Source: Pseudomonadota bacterium (GTDB taxonomy: Bacteria; Pseudomonadota; Alphaproteobacteria; Rhizobiales; Hyphomicrobiaceae). Taken from it: 25,484 nucleotides of DNA. The stretch is taken from contig JAEZBZ010000335.1 in assembly GCA_023412745.1 (NCBI GenBank), forward strand, positions 1-25,484, in the 5' to 3' direction. Positions within the stretch are counted from its first letter, which is position 1. Each line of letters begins with the position of its first letter. This document shows positions 15,254-22,738 of this stretch, in pieces. A program made the position numbers and the translations under genes. Under the pieces are notes generated by a model that saw only the letters and a program-made list of their open reading frames with translations, made no database searches and was not told the DNA's origin.

Positions 15254-17071
15254 ATGCACATCATCACGCGCGGCCATTGTGCCGCAATCGTTGTTGCCAT
15301 CGGCAGCACGATTGCGCTTACGCCGGCCATTGCCCAAGAGGGCTCAACGGCCAACTTCGCGCCCAAATGGACACCCTGGGTCGAATTCGGCGGTTTCTAT
15401 GGTTCCGACGAGACCAGCCGCGGCGAGGGCGTGGTGTGGGCACCGTTCGCGCAGGGCCAGACCTCGCTGGTGTTCGGCGAGGCGCGCGGCAAGATCTTCG
15501 AGAACGACATGCGCGAAGGCAACTTCGCGCTCGGCTACCGCCAGATGATGGCCGGCGGCTGGAACCTTGGGTTCTGGGGCGGCTATGACGTGCGCCGCAG
15601 CACGTTCGGCAACAATTTCCACCAGCTCGCCGGCGGCATCGAATTACTCAGCAATCGTTGGGACTTCCGCGCCAACGCCTATCTGCCGCTGAATGATCGC
15701 GAGAACATTTTCAGCACCGCGACGATCGCGCCGATCAGTTCGGTTGTCGACGTCAGCGGGCCCAACATCGGCCTGATCACCACCGTCACAAGCACCACCA
15801 CCAGCATGGACGAGCTTGCACTGTGGGGCTTCGACGCCGAGATCGGCACCAAGCTGTTTTCGACGTCAGACGACCTGCCCGGCCCGCGCCACGAACTGCG
15901 CGTCTATGCCGGCGCCTTCCACTTCGATCATTCCGATCTTGCCCAAGCCGTCACCGGCCCGCGGCTGCGTGCCGAGTGGCGGGTCGACAACCTGATCGAC
16001 CAGTGGCGCGGATCGCGGCTGACGCTGGAAGCCGAATACTCGCACGACAAGCTGCGCGATGATCGCGTCGAAGTCGGCGCCCGGTTGCGGCTGCCGTTCG
16101 GTGATGGCAGCGCAGGCTCGGCACCTCGCCTCACCGCCCAGGAACGGCGCATGGCTGAAGGGCTGGAGCGCGATACCGATATTGTCACCAACGCCAAAGC
16201 GACCTCGGCGACTCCCACAACGACTGTCATCAACGAGGATGCCGAAGACGCGGAAACCGGCGTGCGCTTCGACCGCATCGTAACAATCGATGCGACGTCA
16301 AATCTGACCACCGCCTCCAACACGGCCGGCGCCAATTCGCTGATTGTCGCCGACGGCAGCGCCGGCAACTTCGTCGGCAATCACACCATCCAGGGCGATC
16401 AGACGCTGATGGGTGGCGGTTCCACCATCCAGTTGCGCGGAGCCACGTCAGGAATCGTCGTCGATTTCACCGCTGCCGGCAGCCGGGCGAACCTCACTGC
16501 TGGCTCAGATGTCGTGCGGATCGGAGGCAACAACGTCCATCTCGCCCACATCGATGCCGCATCCGGTTCCACATCTGGAGATGTTGTTTTTGCGGATTCC
16601 CGCTCCAATGCTGTGATCACTGGACTTAATATCAGCGCAGGAAATGACGGTATACGCATCTCGGGTGCGGACGGAAGCATGCGCATCCAGGATACGACAA
16701 TCTCGGGCGCCGCTGACGACGCCATTCAGGTCACCGGCAGCAATCAATCGCTCAGCATCAGGAATTCAGTGCTGAGCGATTCCGGCTATGGCATCTATGT
16801 GTTCGCTTCGAACAGCACGCTGGATCTCGACAATGTAAGCTTTGCAAATAACGGTGTAGGATTGTACCTGCATGGGACAGGCAATACGTTATATCTCAAC
16901 AACTCTGAGTTTATAGGATCCGATCCGGTATTCGTAACCGATGGATACACAGTTTCCGGCACCGGTAACACGACAACCCCGGTCATCACGTCAGGGATAT
17001 GTCCCGCTTTTTATTCATGGTCCGGTTCATTTGAGATGAACGGCACGACCTACACAGCAGCGGACTGCTGA
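15254..17071 (+). CDS. Inverse autotransporter (intimin-type barrel) with beta-helix passenger
   Basis: Predicted outer-membrane surface protein of 605 residues. A signal peptide (1-28, ending AIAQ) precedes an inverse-autotransporter barrel (about 40-283: PWVEFGGFYGSD, GEARGKIF, GYRQMMAGGWNLGFWGGYD, VGARLRLPFG). A hinge with RLTAQERRM and RDTDIV (292-311) leads to a parallel beta-helix passenger (about 345-575) with repeating short strands such as DDAIQVTGSNQSLSIRNSVL and GVGLYLHGTGNTLYLNNSEF. Two cysteines near the end (583, 605) could close the tip by a disulfide. I see no LysM or Ig-like repeats. The start is ATG 15254, because it gives a clean signal peptide; GGGGGAG sits unusually close (1 base), and a TTG at 15221 in the same frame is the alternative. 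GC falls from 41/60 in a barrel segment (15541-15600) to 24/60 in the passenger (16861-16920), suggesting a mosaic origin. Likely adhesin. Confidence 0.85.
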   Translation: MHIITRGHCAAIVVAIGSTIALTPAIAQEGSTANFAPKWTPWVEFGGFYGSDETSRGEGVVWAPFAQGQTSLVFGEARGKIFENDMREGNFALGYRQMMAGGWNLGFWGGYDVRRSTFGNNFHQLAGGIELLSNRWDFRANAYLPLNDRENIFSTATIAPISSVVDVSGPNIGLITTVTSTTTSMDELALWGFDAEIGTKLFSTSDDLPGPRHELRVYAGAFHFDHSDLAQAVTGPRLRAEWRVDNLIDQWRGSRLTLEAEYSHDKLRDDRVEVGARLRLPFGDGSAGSAPRLTAQERRMAEGLERDTDIVTNAKATSATPTTTVINEDAEDAETGVRFDRIVTIDATSNLTTASNTAGANSLIVADGSAGNFVGNHTIQGDQTLMGGGSTIQLRGATSGIVVDFTAAGSRANLTAGSDVVRIGGNNVHLAHIDAASGSTSGDVVFADSRSNAVITGLNISAGNDGIRISGADGSMRIQDTTISGAADDAIQVTGSNQSLSIRNSVLSDSGYGIYVFASNSTLDLDNVSFANNGVGLYLHGTGNTLYLNNSEFIGSDPVFVTDGYTVSGTGNTTTPVITSGICPAFYSWSGSFEMNGTTYTAADC

Positions 17072-17121
17072 AGACGGGACGCATTGTCGTCGGACCGCGC
17101 AGAGAACCAGCCAATCTGAAA

Positions 17122-17140
17122 CGGCTGGCTCAAGCAGCCG
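17122..17140 (+). terminator. Hairpin downstream of the inverse autotransporter gene
   Basis: CGGCTG (17122-17127) pairs with CAGCCG (17135-17140) over 7 bases, about 50 bases after the stop. CCAGCC (17107-17112) can alternatively pair with GGCTGG (17123-17128). Possible terminator; no T-run. The rest of 17072-17231 shows no gene. Confidence 0.35.
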
Positions 17141-17231
17141 GTGAATTGCACCAAATGTTGCATTGCACATAGATCTGCGGCTCTCAGCGACCGCTGCGCA
17201 TGGCCATTGGGCAAACGTCGCACTCGCATCC

Positions 17232-17249
17232 ATGACAGTTTTGTGACAG
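17232..17249 (-). promoter_or_regulatory. Near-consensus Pho box upstream of phnD
   Basis: Read on the minus strand the site is CTGTCAC-AAAA-CTGTCAT, two 7-mers 11 bases apart matching the PhoB consensus (CTGTCAT-N4-CTGTCAY). On the plus strand it reads as direct repeats of TGACAG. It lies about 90 bases before the phnD ATG. The orientation is opposite to the usual one relative to the gene, which lowers confidence in the promoter geometry but not in the quality of the match. PhoB control fits a phosphonate-type transporter. Confidence 0.6.
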
Positions 17250-17338
17250 ATAGATTTCTTGAACTGCCGAGACTTGGGCCGCCTAGAGCCCGGCAAGGCC
17301 GTCAAAATTCTGATTTGTTGTCTGGGAGGACACAAAGG

Positions 17339-18385
17339 ATGGCATTTCACTTTCGCGTACCAGCGTTTGCCGTCGCGGGCCTGATGGCCTTCGCGGGCCT
17401 CACTGCTCCAGCTTTTGCCCAGGATACCTGCAAGCAGCGCGGCTCACTCGACGCCATGTACTGCGACGAGGACGGCGATCTCGTCGCCGACGCGCCTAAG
17501 GACCCGTCCAAGCTCAAGAATCCGTCGACGCTGGTATTCACCTACACGCCGGTCGAAGACCCTGCGGTTTACGAGAATATCCTGAAGCCGTTCACCGATC
17601 ATCTGGCCAAGGTCACCGGCAAGCGCGTGGTGTTCTATCAGGTGCAGTCGAACGCAGCAGAGATCGAAGCGATGCGCTCGGGCCGCCTGCACGTTGCCGG
17701 CTTCTCGACAGGCCCGACCGGCTTCGCCGTCAACCTCGCCGGCGCCATTCCGTTTGCCGTCAAAGGCAACGAGAAGGAACTGCAGGGCTACAATCTCATC
17801 GTGCTGGTGAAGAAGGACAGCCCGTTCCAGAAGCTCTCCGATCTCAAGGGCAAGAAGGTCGCCCATACAGCGCCTTCCTCCAACTCGGGCCATCTCGCGC
17901 CGCTGGTGCTGTTCCCCGGCGAAGGGCTGACACCGGACAAGGACTACAAGCCGCTGTTCTCCGGCAAGCACGACCAGTCCGTGATGGGCGTGAACTCGGG
18001 CGACTACGACGCAGCACCGGTCGCGTCCGACGTGTTCTACCGCATGGTGCGCCGTGGCCAGGTGTCGGAGGACAACTTCCGCATCATCTACAAGAGCGAT
18101 CTGTTCCCGACATCATCGTTCGCCTATGCGCACGACCTGCATCCCGACCTCGTCGCCAAGATCAAGGAAGCGTTCTTCTCATTCCGCTATACGCCGGAAA
18201 TGCTGAAGGCCTTCGAGGGTGCCGACCGCTTCTTCCCCATCACCTATCAGAAGAACTGGGCCGCCATCCGCAAGATCGCGGAGGAAGCCGAAGGTGGCTA
18301 CACCCAGAGCGGACTGACGGCGATGGCCAAGAAGGAAGCCGACGCCGCTGCGAAGAAGGCCGCCGACAAGGCCAAGAAGCAGTAA
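17339..18385 (+). CDS. phnD: Phosphonate-type ABC transporter substrate-binding protein
   Basis: Periplasmic binding protein, 348 residues, for phosphonate, phosphite or related phosphorus compounds. A signal peptide (1-28, ending AFA-Q) is followed by CKQRG and YCDEDGDLVADAP (41-53), an acidic segment with C31/C42 that may form a disulfide. The core has FTYTPVEDPAVYENILKPF (67-85), EIEAMRSGRLHVAGFSTGPTGFA (108-130), KKVAHTAPSSNSGHLAP and GVNSGDYDAAPVASDVF, all typical of the PhnD family. The tail is Ala/Lys-rich (KKEADAAAKKAADKAKKQ). The ATG at 17339 is chosen because it starts the signal peptide and has GGGAGG 10 bases upstream, although the frame is open further back. It is the first gene of phnD-C-E-E; a hairpin after it may raise its level over the other subunits. 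Confidence 0.93.
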   Translation: MAFHFRVPAFAVAGLMAFAGLTAPAFAQDTCKQRGSLDAMYCDEDGDLVADAPKDPSKLKNPSTLVFTYTPVEDPAVYENILKPFTDHLAKVTGKRVVFYQVQSNAAEIEAMRSGRLHVAGFSTGPTGFAVNLAGAIPFAVKGNEKELQGYNLIVLVKKDSPFQKLSDLKGKKVAHTAPSSNSGHLAPLVLFPGEGLTPDKDYKPLFSGKHDQSVMGVNSGDYDAAPVASDVFYRMVRRGQVSEDNFRIIYKSDLFPTSSFAYAHDLHPDLVAKIKEAFFSFRYTPEMLKAFEGADRFFPITYQKNWAAIRKIAEEAEGGYTQSGLTAMAKKEADAAAKKAADKAKKQ

Positions 18386-18405
18386 CCCCGTCCGGGACCG
18401 CACAT

Positions 18406-18446
18406 GCTGGCGCCCTGCCGTGCACGATCGCGCACAGGGCGTCAGC
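18406..18446 (+). other. Intercistronic hairpin between phnD and phnC
   Basis: GCTGGCGCCCTG (18406-18417) pairs with CAGGGCGTCAGC (18435-18446), 12 bp with one G-U, and the 17-base loop can form a further 4-bp stem. It begins 20 bases after the phnD stop. Such stem-loops after binding-protein genes commonly protect the upstream mRNA or attenuate downstream genes; that role is inferred here. Confidence 0.6.
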
Positions 18447-18510
18447 CACGCAATTCAGTGTGCGCAAGCGAGCAGTCCCGCATTCTGCAGACGGACATAA
18501 GGATAACGTA

Positions 18511-19323
18511 ATGACGGCAATGCAGCCGGCGCCTTCTTCCCAAACGGCAATGCCGGCCGGGCAGCCGGCCGCCGCGGTGATCCTGCGTGATCTGGTGGTC
18601 TCCTATCAACCGGGAAAACCAGTACTGAAAGGCGTATCGCTCGAAATTCCCGACAGTTCGGTGACGGCGATCATCGGACCCTCCGGCACCGGCAAGTCAA
18701 CACTGATCCGATCCATCAATCGGCTGGTGACGCCGACATCCGGCGACATCATCTTCGAGGGCGAGAACATCGCCAAGATCCGCGGATCGCGGCTGCGCGC
18801 CATACGCGCCAAGATCGGCATGGTGTTCCAGGAATACAATCTGGTTGAGCGCCTGACCGTGATGGAGAACGTGCTGACCGGACGGCTCAGCGATCTGCCG
18901 GTGTGGCGCGTCTGGCTGCGCCAGTTCCCGGCCGACGATCTCAATCGCGCGTTCGATCTGTTGGCCCAGGTCGGCCTCGATGGTTATGCCGCCCAGCGCG
19001 CCGATGCGCTGTCCGGTGGCCAGCGCCAGCGGGTCGGCATTGCGCGCGCTCTGATGCAGAACCCGCGTCTGCTGCTGGCCGACGAGCCGACATCCTCGCT
19101 CGATCCCAAAACCTCCGTCGAAATCATGGATCTGATGACCAGTCTGGCGCGGGCGCGCGGCGTGCCGCTCATCGTCAACATGCATCAGGTGGACCTGGCC
19201 AAGCGCTTCGCTGATCGCATCGTCGGCATGTCAGGCGGCAACGTCGTGTTCGACGGACCACCGGATACGCTCGCCAACCATCATTTGCAGGAAATCTATG
19301 GGGGCGAAGGATGGCTGACCTGA
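18511..19323 (+). CDS. phnC: Phosphonate-type ABC transporter ATP-binding protein
   Basis: Cytoplasmic ATPase of the importer, 270 residues. Walker A is GPSGTGKST (56-64), Q-loop Q107 (FQEYN), signature LSGGQRQR (167-174), Walker B LLLADEP (187-193) with E192, and the switch His is H225 (NMHQVD). FQEYNLVERLTVMENVLTG is characteristic of PhnC ATPases. The ATG at 18511 has AAGGA 8 bases upstream; an in-frame earlier start would add 17 unlikely residues. About 20 N-terminal residues rich in Ala/Pro/Gln precede the domain and look unstructured. Its 3' end overlaps the next permease gene by 13 bases, indicating tight co-translation. Confidence 0.95.
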   Translation: MTAMQPAPSSQTAMPAGQPAAAVILRDLVVSYQPGKPVLKGVSLEIPDSSVTAIIGPSGTGKSTLIRSINRLVTPTSGDIIFEGENIAKIRGSRLRAIRAKIGMVFQEYNLVERLTVMENVLTGRLSDLPVWRVWLRQFPADDLNRAFDLLAQVGLDGYAAQRADALSGGQRQRVGIARALMQNPRLLLADEPTSSLDPKTSVEIMDLMTSLARARGVPLIVNMHQVDLAKRFADRIVGMSGGNVVFDGPPDTLANHHLQEIYGGEGWLT

Positions 19324-20126
19324 GCCAGGCGCCCATGCAGCGCACCAATCCCGCGGACGTGCTGAAATCCAGTTGGACGGCCCGCATCGGCTGGCTGGCG
19401 CTGCTGGCTTACGTGCTCTACGCTTTCTCCATCCTCGACTTCAGCCTGGAGCGGTTTGCGGTTGGGCTCGGCAACGCCGGCCGCCTGATCGGCCGCATGT
19501 TCCCGCCGCTGTTCCACAACGCCGACCTGCGCGCGCTGATGTTCGACGGGCTGCGTGAGAGCCTGCAGATCGCCATCCTGTCGTCCGCCGCCGGAATTCT
19601 GCTGTCGCTGCCGATTGGTGTCCTGGCGGCGCGCAACCTGATGCCCGGCTGGGTGACATGGCCAGCGCGCGGGCTGATCATGCTGTGCCGGTCGTTTCAC
19701 CCGATCATCGTCGCGATCCTGTTCGTGAAAGGCGTCGGCTTCGGCGCGCTGGCCGGCATCCTGGCACTGATCGTCGCTTCGATCGGCTTCATCGCAAAAC
19801 TGTTTGCCGAGGCGATCGAGGAAATATCCTTGAAGCAAGTCGAAGCCGTCCGCGCCAGCGGCGCCAACTTCATGAACACGTTGATCTTCGCGGTGTTGCC
19901 GCAGGTCAACGCGCGCTTCATCGGTTTTGCCACCTACCAGCTCGACTCCAACCTGCGCAACTCCACGATGGTCGGCATCGTCGGCGGCGGCGGCATCGGC
20001 GGTACGCTGCAGGCGGCGTTCGGGCGCTTCGACTATGACTTCGTCTGCGCTATTCTGCTCGCCATCATCGCCATGATCATGCTGGGCGAGATCATATCGC
20101 AGCGGCTGAGGGCCTTGTTCCTATGA
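19311..20126 (+). CDS. phnE: Phosphonate-type ABC transporter permease 1
   Basis: Inner-membrane permease of 271 residues with about six hydrophobic segments (for example near 29-45, 84-103, 144-165 and 243-260). The cytoplasmic coupling loop has the EAA-type pattern EEISLKQVEAVRASGANFMNTLIFAVLPQV. Family segments include ARNLMPGWVTWPARGLIMLCRSFHPIIVAILFV and STMVGIVGGGGIGG. The ATG at 19311 overlaps the phnC end by 13 bases. The gene ends with ATGA shared with the second permease, so the two PhnE subunits are made together and probably form a heterodimeric channel for PhnC and PhnD. Confidence 0.93.
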   Translation: MADLSQAPMQRTNPADVLKSSWTARIGWLALLAYVLYAFSILDFSLERFAVGLGNAGRLIGRMFPPLFHNADLRALMFDGLRESLQIAILSSAAGILLSLPIGVLAARNLMPGWVTWPARGLIMLCRSFHPIIVAILFVKGVGFGALAGILALIVASIGFIAKLFAEAIEEISLKQVEAVRASGANFMNTLIFAVLPQVNARFIGFATYQLDSNLRNSTMVGIVGGGGIGGTLQAAFGRFDYDFVCAILLAIIAMIMLGEIISQRLRALFL

Positions 20127-20947
20127 CCGCAACCGTCCAGCAATCCCTCGACCGCGAATGGACCCGCTTTACGCCATCCCAGCGGCTGGGGCGATACTTC
20201 ACCTATTTCGTGCTGGTCGCCGGTGTGGTTTGGGCGCTGCGCACCGTCGAGATCATTCCGGAGTTTCTTTACGACGCGCCCGAGCAGATGGCCGATCTGT
20301 TCCGGCGCATGTGGCCGGTCGACTGGTCGCACTATTATCAGACCGACGAGATGGGCGTGCATCACGCGCTCGTCGAGACGCTTCACATCGCGACGTTGGG
20401 CACCATCCTGGCGGTGGTGATGGCCGTGCCGGTTGCGCTGATGGCCGCGCGCAACATCACCACGCTGTGGCCGCTGAACTTCTTTGCCAAGCTGATCCTG
20501 GCGGCGTCGCGCTCGGTCAACTCGCTGGTATGGGCGCTGCTGTTCGTCGCCATCTTCGGCCCGGGGCCGCTGGCCGGCACGTTCGCGATCGCATTCCGCT
20601 CCATCGGCTTTGTCGGCAAGCTGCTTGGCGAGGCACTGGAAGAAGCCAACAAGGGTACCATCGAAGCGCTGCAGGCGGCTGGTTCGCCGTGGCTCAGCAT
20701 TCTGAAAATGGGCTACTGGCCACAGGTCCGGCCGGCGTTCTGGTCGATCGCGGTGTTCCGCTGGGACATCAACGTGCGCGAATCCGCCGTGCTCGGCCTC
20801 GTCGGCGCCGGCGGCATCGGAATGGTGATCGATACGGCGCTGAACACCTTCCGCTGGGACCGTACCGCCATGGCATTGATCACCATCTTGCTCGTGGTGC
20901 TGGCGGCCGAAGTCGTCGTGACTTTCATTCGCAAACGGATCATCTGA
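20123..20947 (+). CDS. phnE: Phosphonate-type ABC transporter permease 2
   Basis: Second PhnE permease, 274 residues, related to but distinct from the first. Its coupling loop is EEANKGTIEALQAAGSPWLSILKMGYWPQV, and it has ARNITTLWPLNFFAKLILAASRSVNSLVWALLFV and ESAVLGLVGAGGIGM, matching the same family. It starts within the stop of the first permease (ATGA at 20123-20126). It is the last gene of the operon; no phosphonatase, C-P lyase, phosphite dehydrogenase or regulator follows, so the transported compound must be processed by genes elsewhere, or the transported solute is different. Confidence 0.93.
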   Translation: MTATVQQSLDREWTRFTPSQRLGRYFTYFVLVAGVVWALRTVEIIPEFLYDAPEQMADLFRRMWPVDWSHYYQTDEMGVHHALVETLHIATLGTILAVVMAVPVALMAARNITTLWPLNFFAKLILAASRSVNSLVWALLFVAIFGPGPLAGTFAIAFRSIGFVGKLLGEALEEANKGTIEALQAAGSPWLSILKMGYWPQVRPAFWSIAVFRWDINVRESAVLGLVGAGGIGMVIDTALNTFRWDRTAMALITILLVVLAAEVVVTFIRKRII

Positions 20948-20981
20948 TCGGCGCGCCGCGGTTGTTTCGCCTCAGTAAAAT

Positions 20982-21012
20982 GCGCGGGGTGGATTTTCAG
21001 ACCGCCCCGCGC
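20982..21012 (-). terminator. Terminator between the phn operon and the copper genes
   Basis: GCGCGGGGTGG (20982-20992) pairs with CCGCCCCGCGC (21002-21012), 11 bp with one G-U, over a 9-base loop. On the minus strand the stem is followed by ATTTT, so it best fits termination of the copper genes, and may serve both convergent operons. Confidence 0.7.
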
Positions 21013-21035
21013 CGTCATGCCTTGGCATCGCGCCG

Positions 21036-22043
21036 TCAGTGGTGGGAATGACCGTGCTTCGCTCCGCCCTGGGACGATCCGGCGCCCATCGGCGCGACGC
21101 TGTATTCGATCTCGACGGCACCAGCCTTCTCGAACTTCAGCGCTCCTTTGACGGTCTGTCCGCTCTTGAGCCCCTCGGTCAGCCCCATGAACATCACGTG
21201 GAGGCCGCCCGGTTTGAGTTCGACCGTGGCACCCGGCGCGATCTCCAGCCCCTTGTCCAGTCGGCGCATCTTCATGACCTCGCCCTCCATTGCCATGTCA
21301 TGCACTTCCAGAGACTTGGCTATCGGCACGGAACCACCGACCAGGCGATCGGGCTCGCTGCCGGTGTTGGTGATGGTCATGTATGCCCCACCGACACGCG
21401 CTCCGCCCGGCGTCGCACGCGCCCACGGCGCGGTAATCACCAGCGGACCAACTTTGTAGGATGCCTGGGCCGGAACAGACGCTGCCGCGCCGTGGCCTGC
21501 TGCATGGCCGCTTTGCTGCGCCTGGACGAGTTTCAAGCGCGGCGCGGGCGATTTCAGATCATGCGGATCGTGACCCGCCGCCGGGATTTCAACCCATTTG
21601 CGTGATCCCTGCGCGCACTCCTGAACGGTCGGAAAATAGGCATGCGTGTCGGAAGCCAGGCTATTATCCAGGAATCCCGTCAGCACGAACTCGTCGTAGT
21701 GGTCGTCCGCCAGACTGCCGCCCGACCAGATCACCTCGGTCACGCCCTCGGTGATCCTCCGGCCATGTAAAGTGTAGGACTTGCCGTAGGTGCCGGTTTG
21801 GGTTTCCAGCGTCCAGCCAGCCCTTGGCATTGGCTTGACGCCGATGTAACCCTTCGGGATCGAGATCTGGACTGTAGTGGTCGGCGAGCCGCTACAGCCG
21901 TGCGGGACCCTCATCACCGCCTTAAAGGATGCCCCGACAGAGGCTTCATTTCTTTCAAGGCCCGGATGCGCCGAGGCTGCGGAAATGCCAAGCATGAGCG
22001 TAGCAACGGAAGCAGCAATGGTGACGTGCAGGTTTGCCGTCAT
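21036..22043 (-). CDS. YcnI-like (DUF1775) / PCu(A)C copper chaperone fusion
   Basis: Exported 335-residue protein joining two copper-binding domains. A signal peptide ends at SASA (25), leaving His26 as the mature N-terminus, as in YcnI proteins where that His helps bind Cu(II). The DUF1775 domain (26-165) has VPHGCSGSPTTTVQISIPKG (from 46) and WSGGSLADDHYDEFVL. A His/Ala-rich linker (175-195) leads to a PCu(A)C domain (about 198-318) with the Cu(I) motif H248, M250, M257, M259, H282 and M284; by my count the spacing between M259 and H282 is 22 instead of the usual 21. The tail is His-rich (KHGHSHH). GGAGAAAACCC precedes the ATG. Likely role: periplasmic copper delivery to cytochrome oxidase Cu(A) or copper homeostasis. 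It follows a DUF2946-like gene on the same strand. Confidence 0.92.
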   Translation of the reverse strand: MTANLHVTIAASVATLMLGISAASAHPGLERNEASVGASFKAVMRVPHGCSGSPTTTVQISIPKGYIGVKPMPRAGWTLETQTGTYGKSYTLHGRRITEGVTEVIWSGGSLADDHYDEFVLTGFLDNSLASDTHAYFPTVQECAQGSRKWVEIPAAGHDPHDLKSPAPRLKLVQAQQSGHAAGHGAAASVPAQASYKVGPLVITAPWARATPGGARVGGAYMTITNTGSEPDRLVGGSVPIAKSLEVHDMAMEGEVMKMRRLDKGLEIAPGATVELKPGGLHVMFMGLTEGLKSGQTVKGALKFEKAGAVEIEYSVAPMGAGSSQGGAKHGHSHH

Positions 22044-22133
22044 GGGTTTTCTCCAAGTTCTGATGCGCCTGCCGCTGGACGCCCCGCCGCGGCGATGAGC
22101 CGGACAGCGGAACCGAATCCCAAGCTGGCGCCT

Positions 22134-22155
22134 GCGTTTTGGTTCAGGAAAACGC
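22134..22155 (-). other. Hairpin between the two copper genes
   Basis: GCGTTTT (22134-22140) pairs perfectly with AAAACGC (22149-22155) over an 8-base loop, in the 155-base gap between the DUF2946-like stop and the YcnI fusion start. It could be an operator or an intercistronic stem; the T-run lies inside the stem. Confidence 0.3.
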
Positions 22156-22198
22156 GCGTTGACGTCGGTCGTGACGGCTCACACGCGGGGGCAACGGT

Positions 22199-22591
22199 TC
22201 AGCCAAGGTGCGAGGGCGGCCCGCGTGCGGGCGGCAGCTTGGCGGGAGACTGGCCGAGCGAACGCGCAATCGCTGGCGGCTTGTAAGCGCCCGCGACTTC
22301 GTAGGGCGCGGCAAGGCATGGCGCATCCAACGCCGCCAGCGCGAACGCCGATGCCACGCCCGAACATAGCGGACAGCCGTTATCGGCGTTCGACGGACGC
22401 GGGACTTTCGGAATGGCCGCAGGCTCGGACGAACCAGGACCGCCGGAATGACAGATGATCTGCAGGTCGGCGACGAGCGCCTGATGCTGCAGGTACGCGT
22501 CCACCATGACCGCGTTGTGGCGCACCAGGGCACCAGCGTGCGCAAGCACGCCCAACACGGACAGAAGGCTGATGACCCAGCGCAGTCGCAT
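22199..22591 (-). CDS. DUF2946-like small copper-associated protein
   Basis: Small protein of 130 residues with an N-terminal hydrophobic helix (about 5-23) that could be a signal peptide or an anchor. It has ICHSGG (46-51), CPLC (73-76) followed by a hydrophobic stretch, and a further Cys at 92. The CHSGG plus CPLC pattern is the hallmark of DUF2946-type proteins, which often sit beside copper transport genes, and this one precedes the YcnI-PCu(A)C fusion on the same strand. The C-terminus is Pro/Ala-rich. The ATG at 22591 has GGGGAG 4 bases upstream; a TTG 4 codons earlier is less likely. A metal-binding role through the cysteines and His48 is inference. Confidence 0.75.
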   Translation of the reverse strand: MRLRWVISLLSVLGVLAHAGALVRHNAVMVDAYLQHQALVADLQIICHSGGPGSSEPAAIPKVPRPSNADNGCPLCSGVASAFALAALDAPCLAAPYEVAGAYKPPAIARSLGQSPAKLPPARGPPSHLG

Positions 22592-22738
22592 CTCACTCCC
22601 CAATGGGCGAGGTATTTAGCAGCAGGCGCGGGCTGATCTCAACCGCCATGCGGCAGCGGGTAGGTTTGGTCGCATGAAAGCAAATCGGCCGCCGGGAGGC
22701 GACCGAGATCGATGTCAGTTGGACGTGAGAAACCCGGC

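Noticed and set aside
17299..17316. Second Pho box candidate CCGTCAA-AATT-CTGATTT
   Set aside because: Only 5/7 and 4/7 matches to the half-sites, and it is just 22 bases before the phnD ATG, overlapping the region needed for the ribosome binding site and leader.
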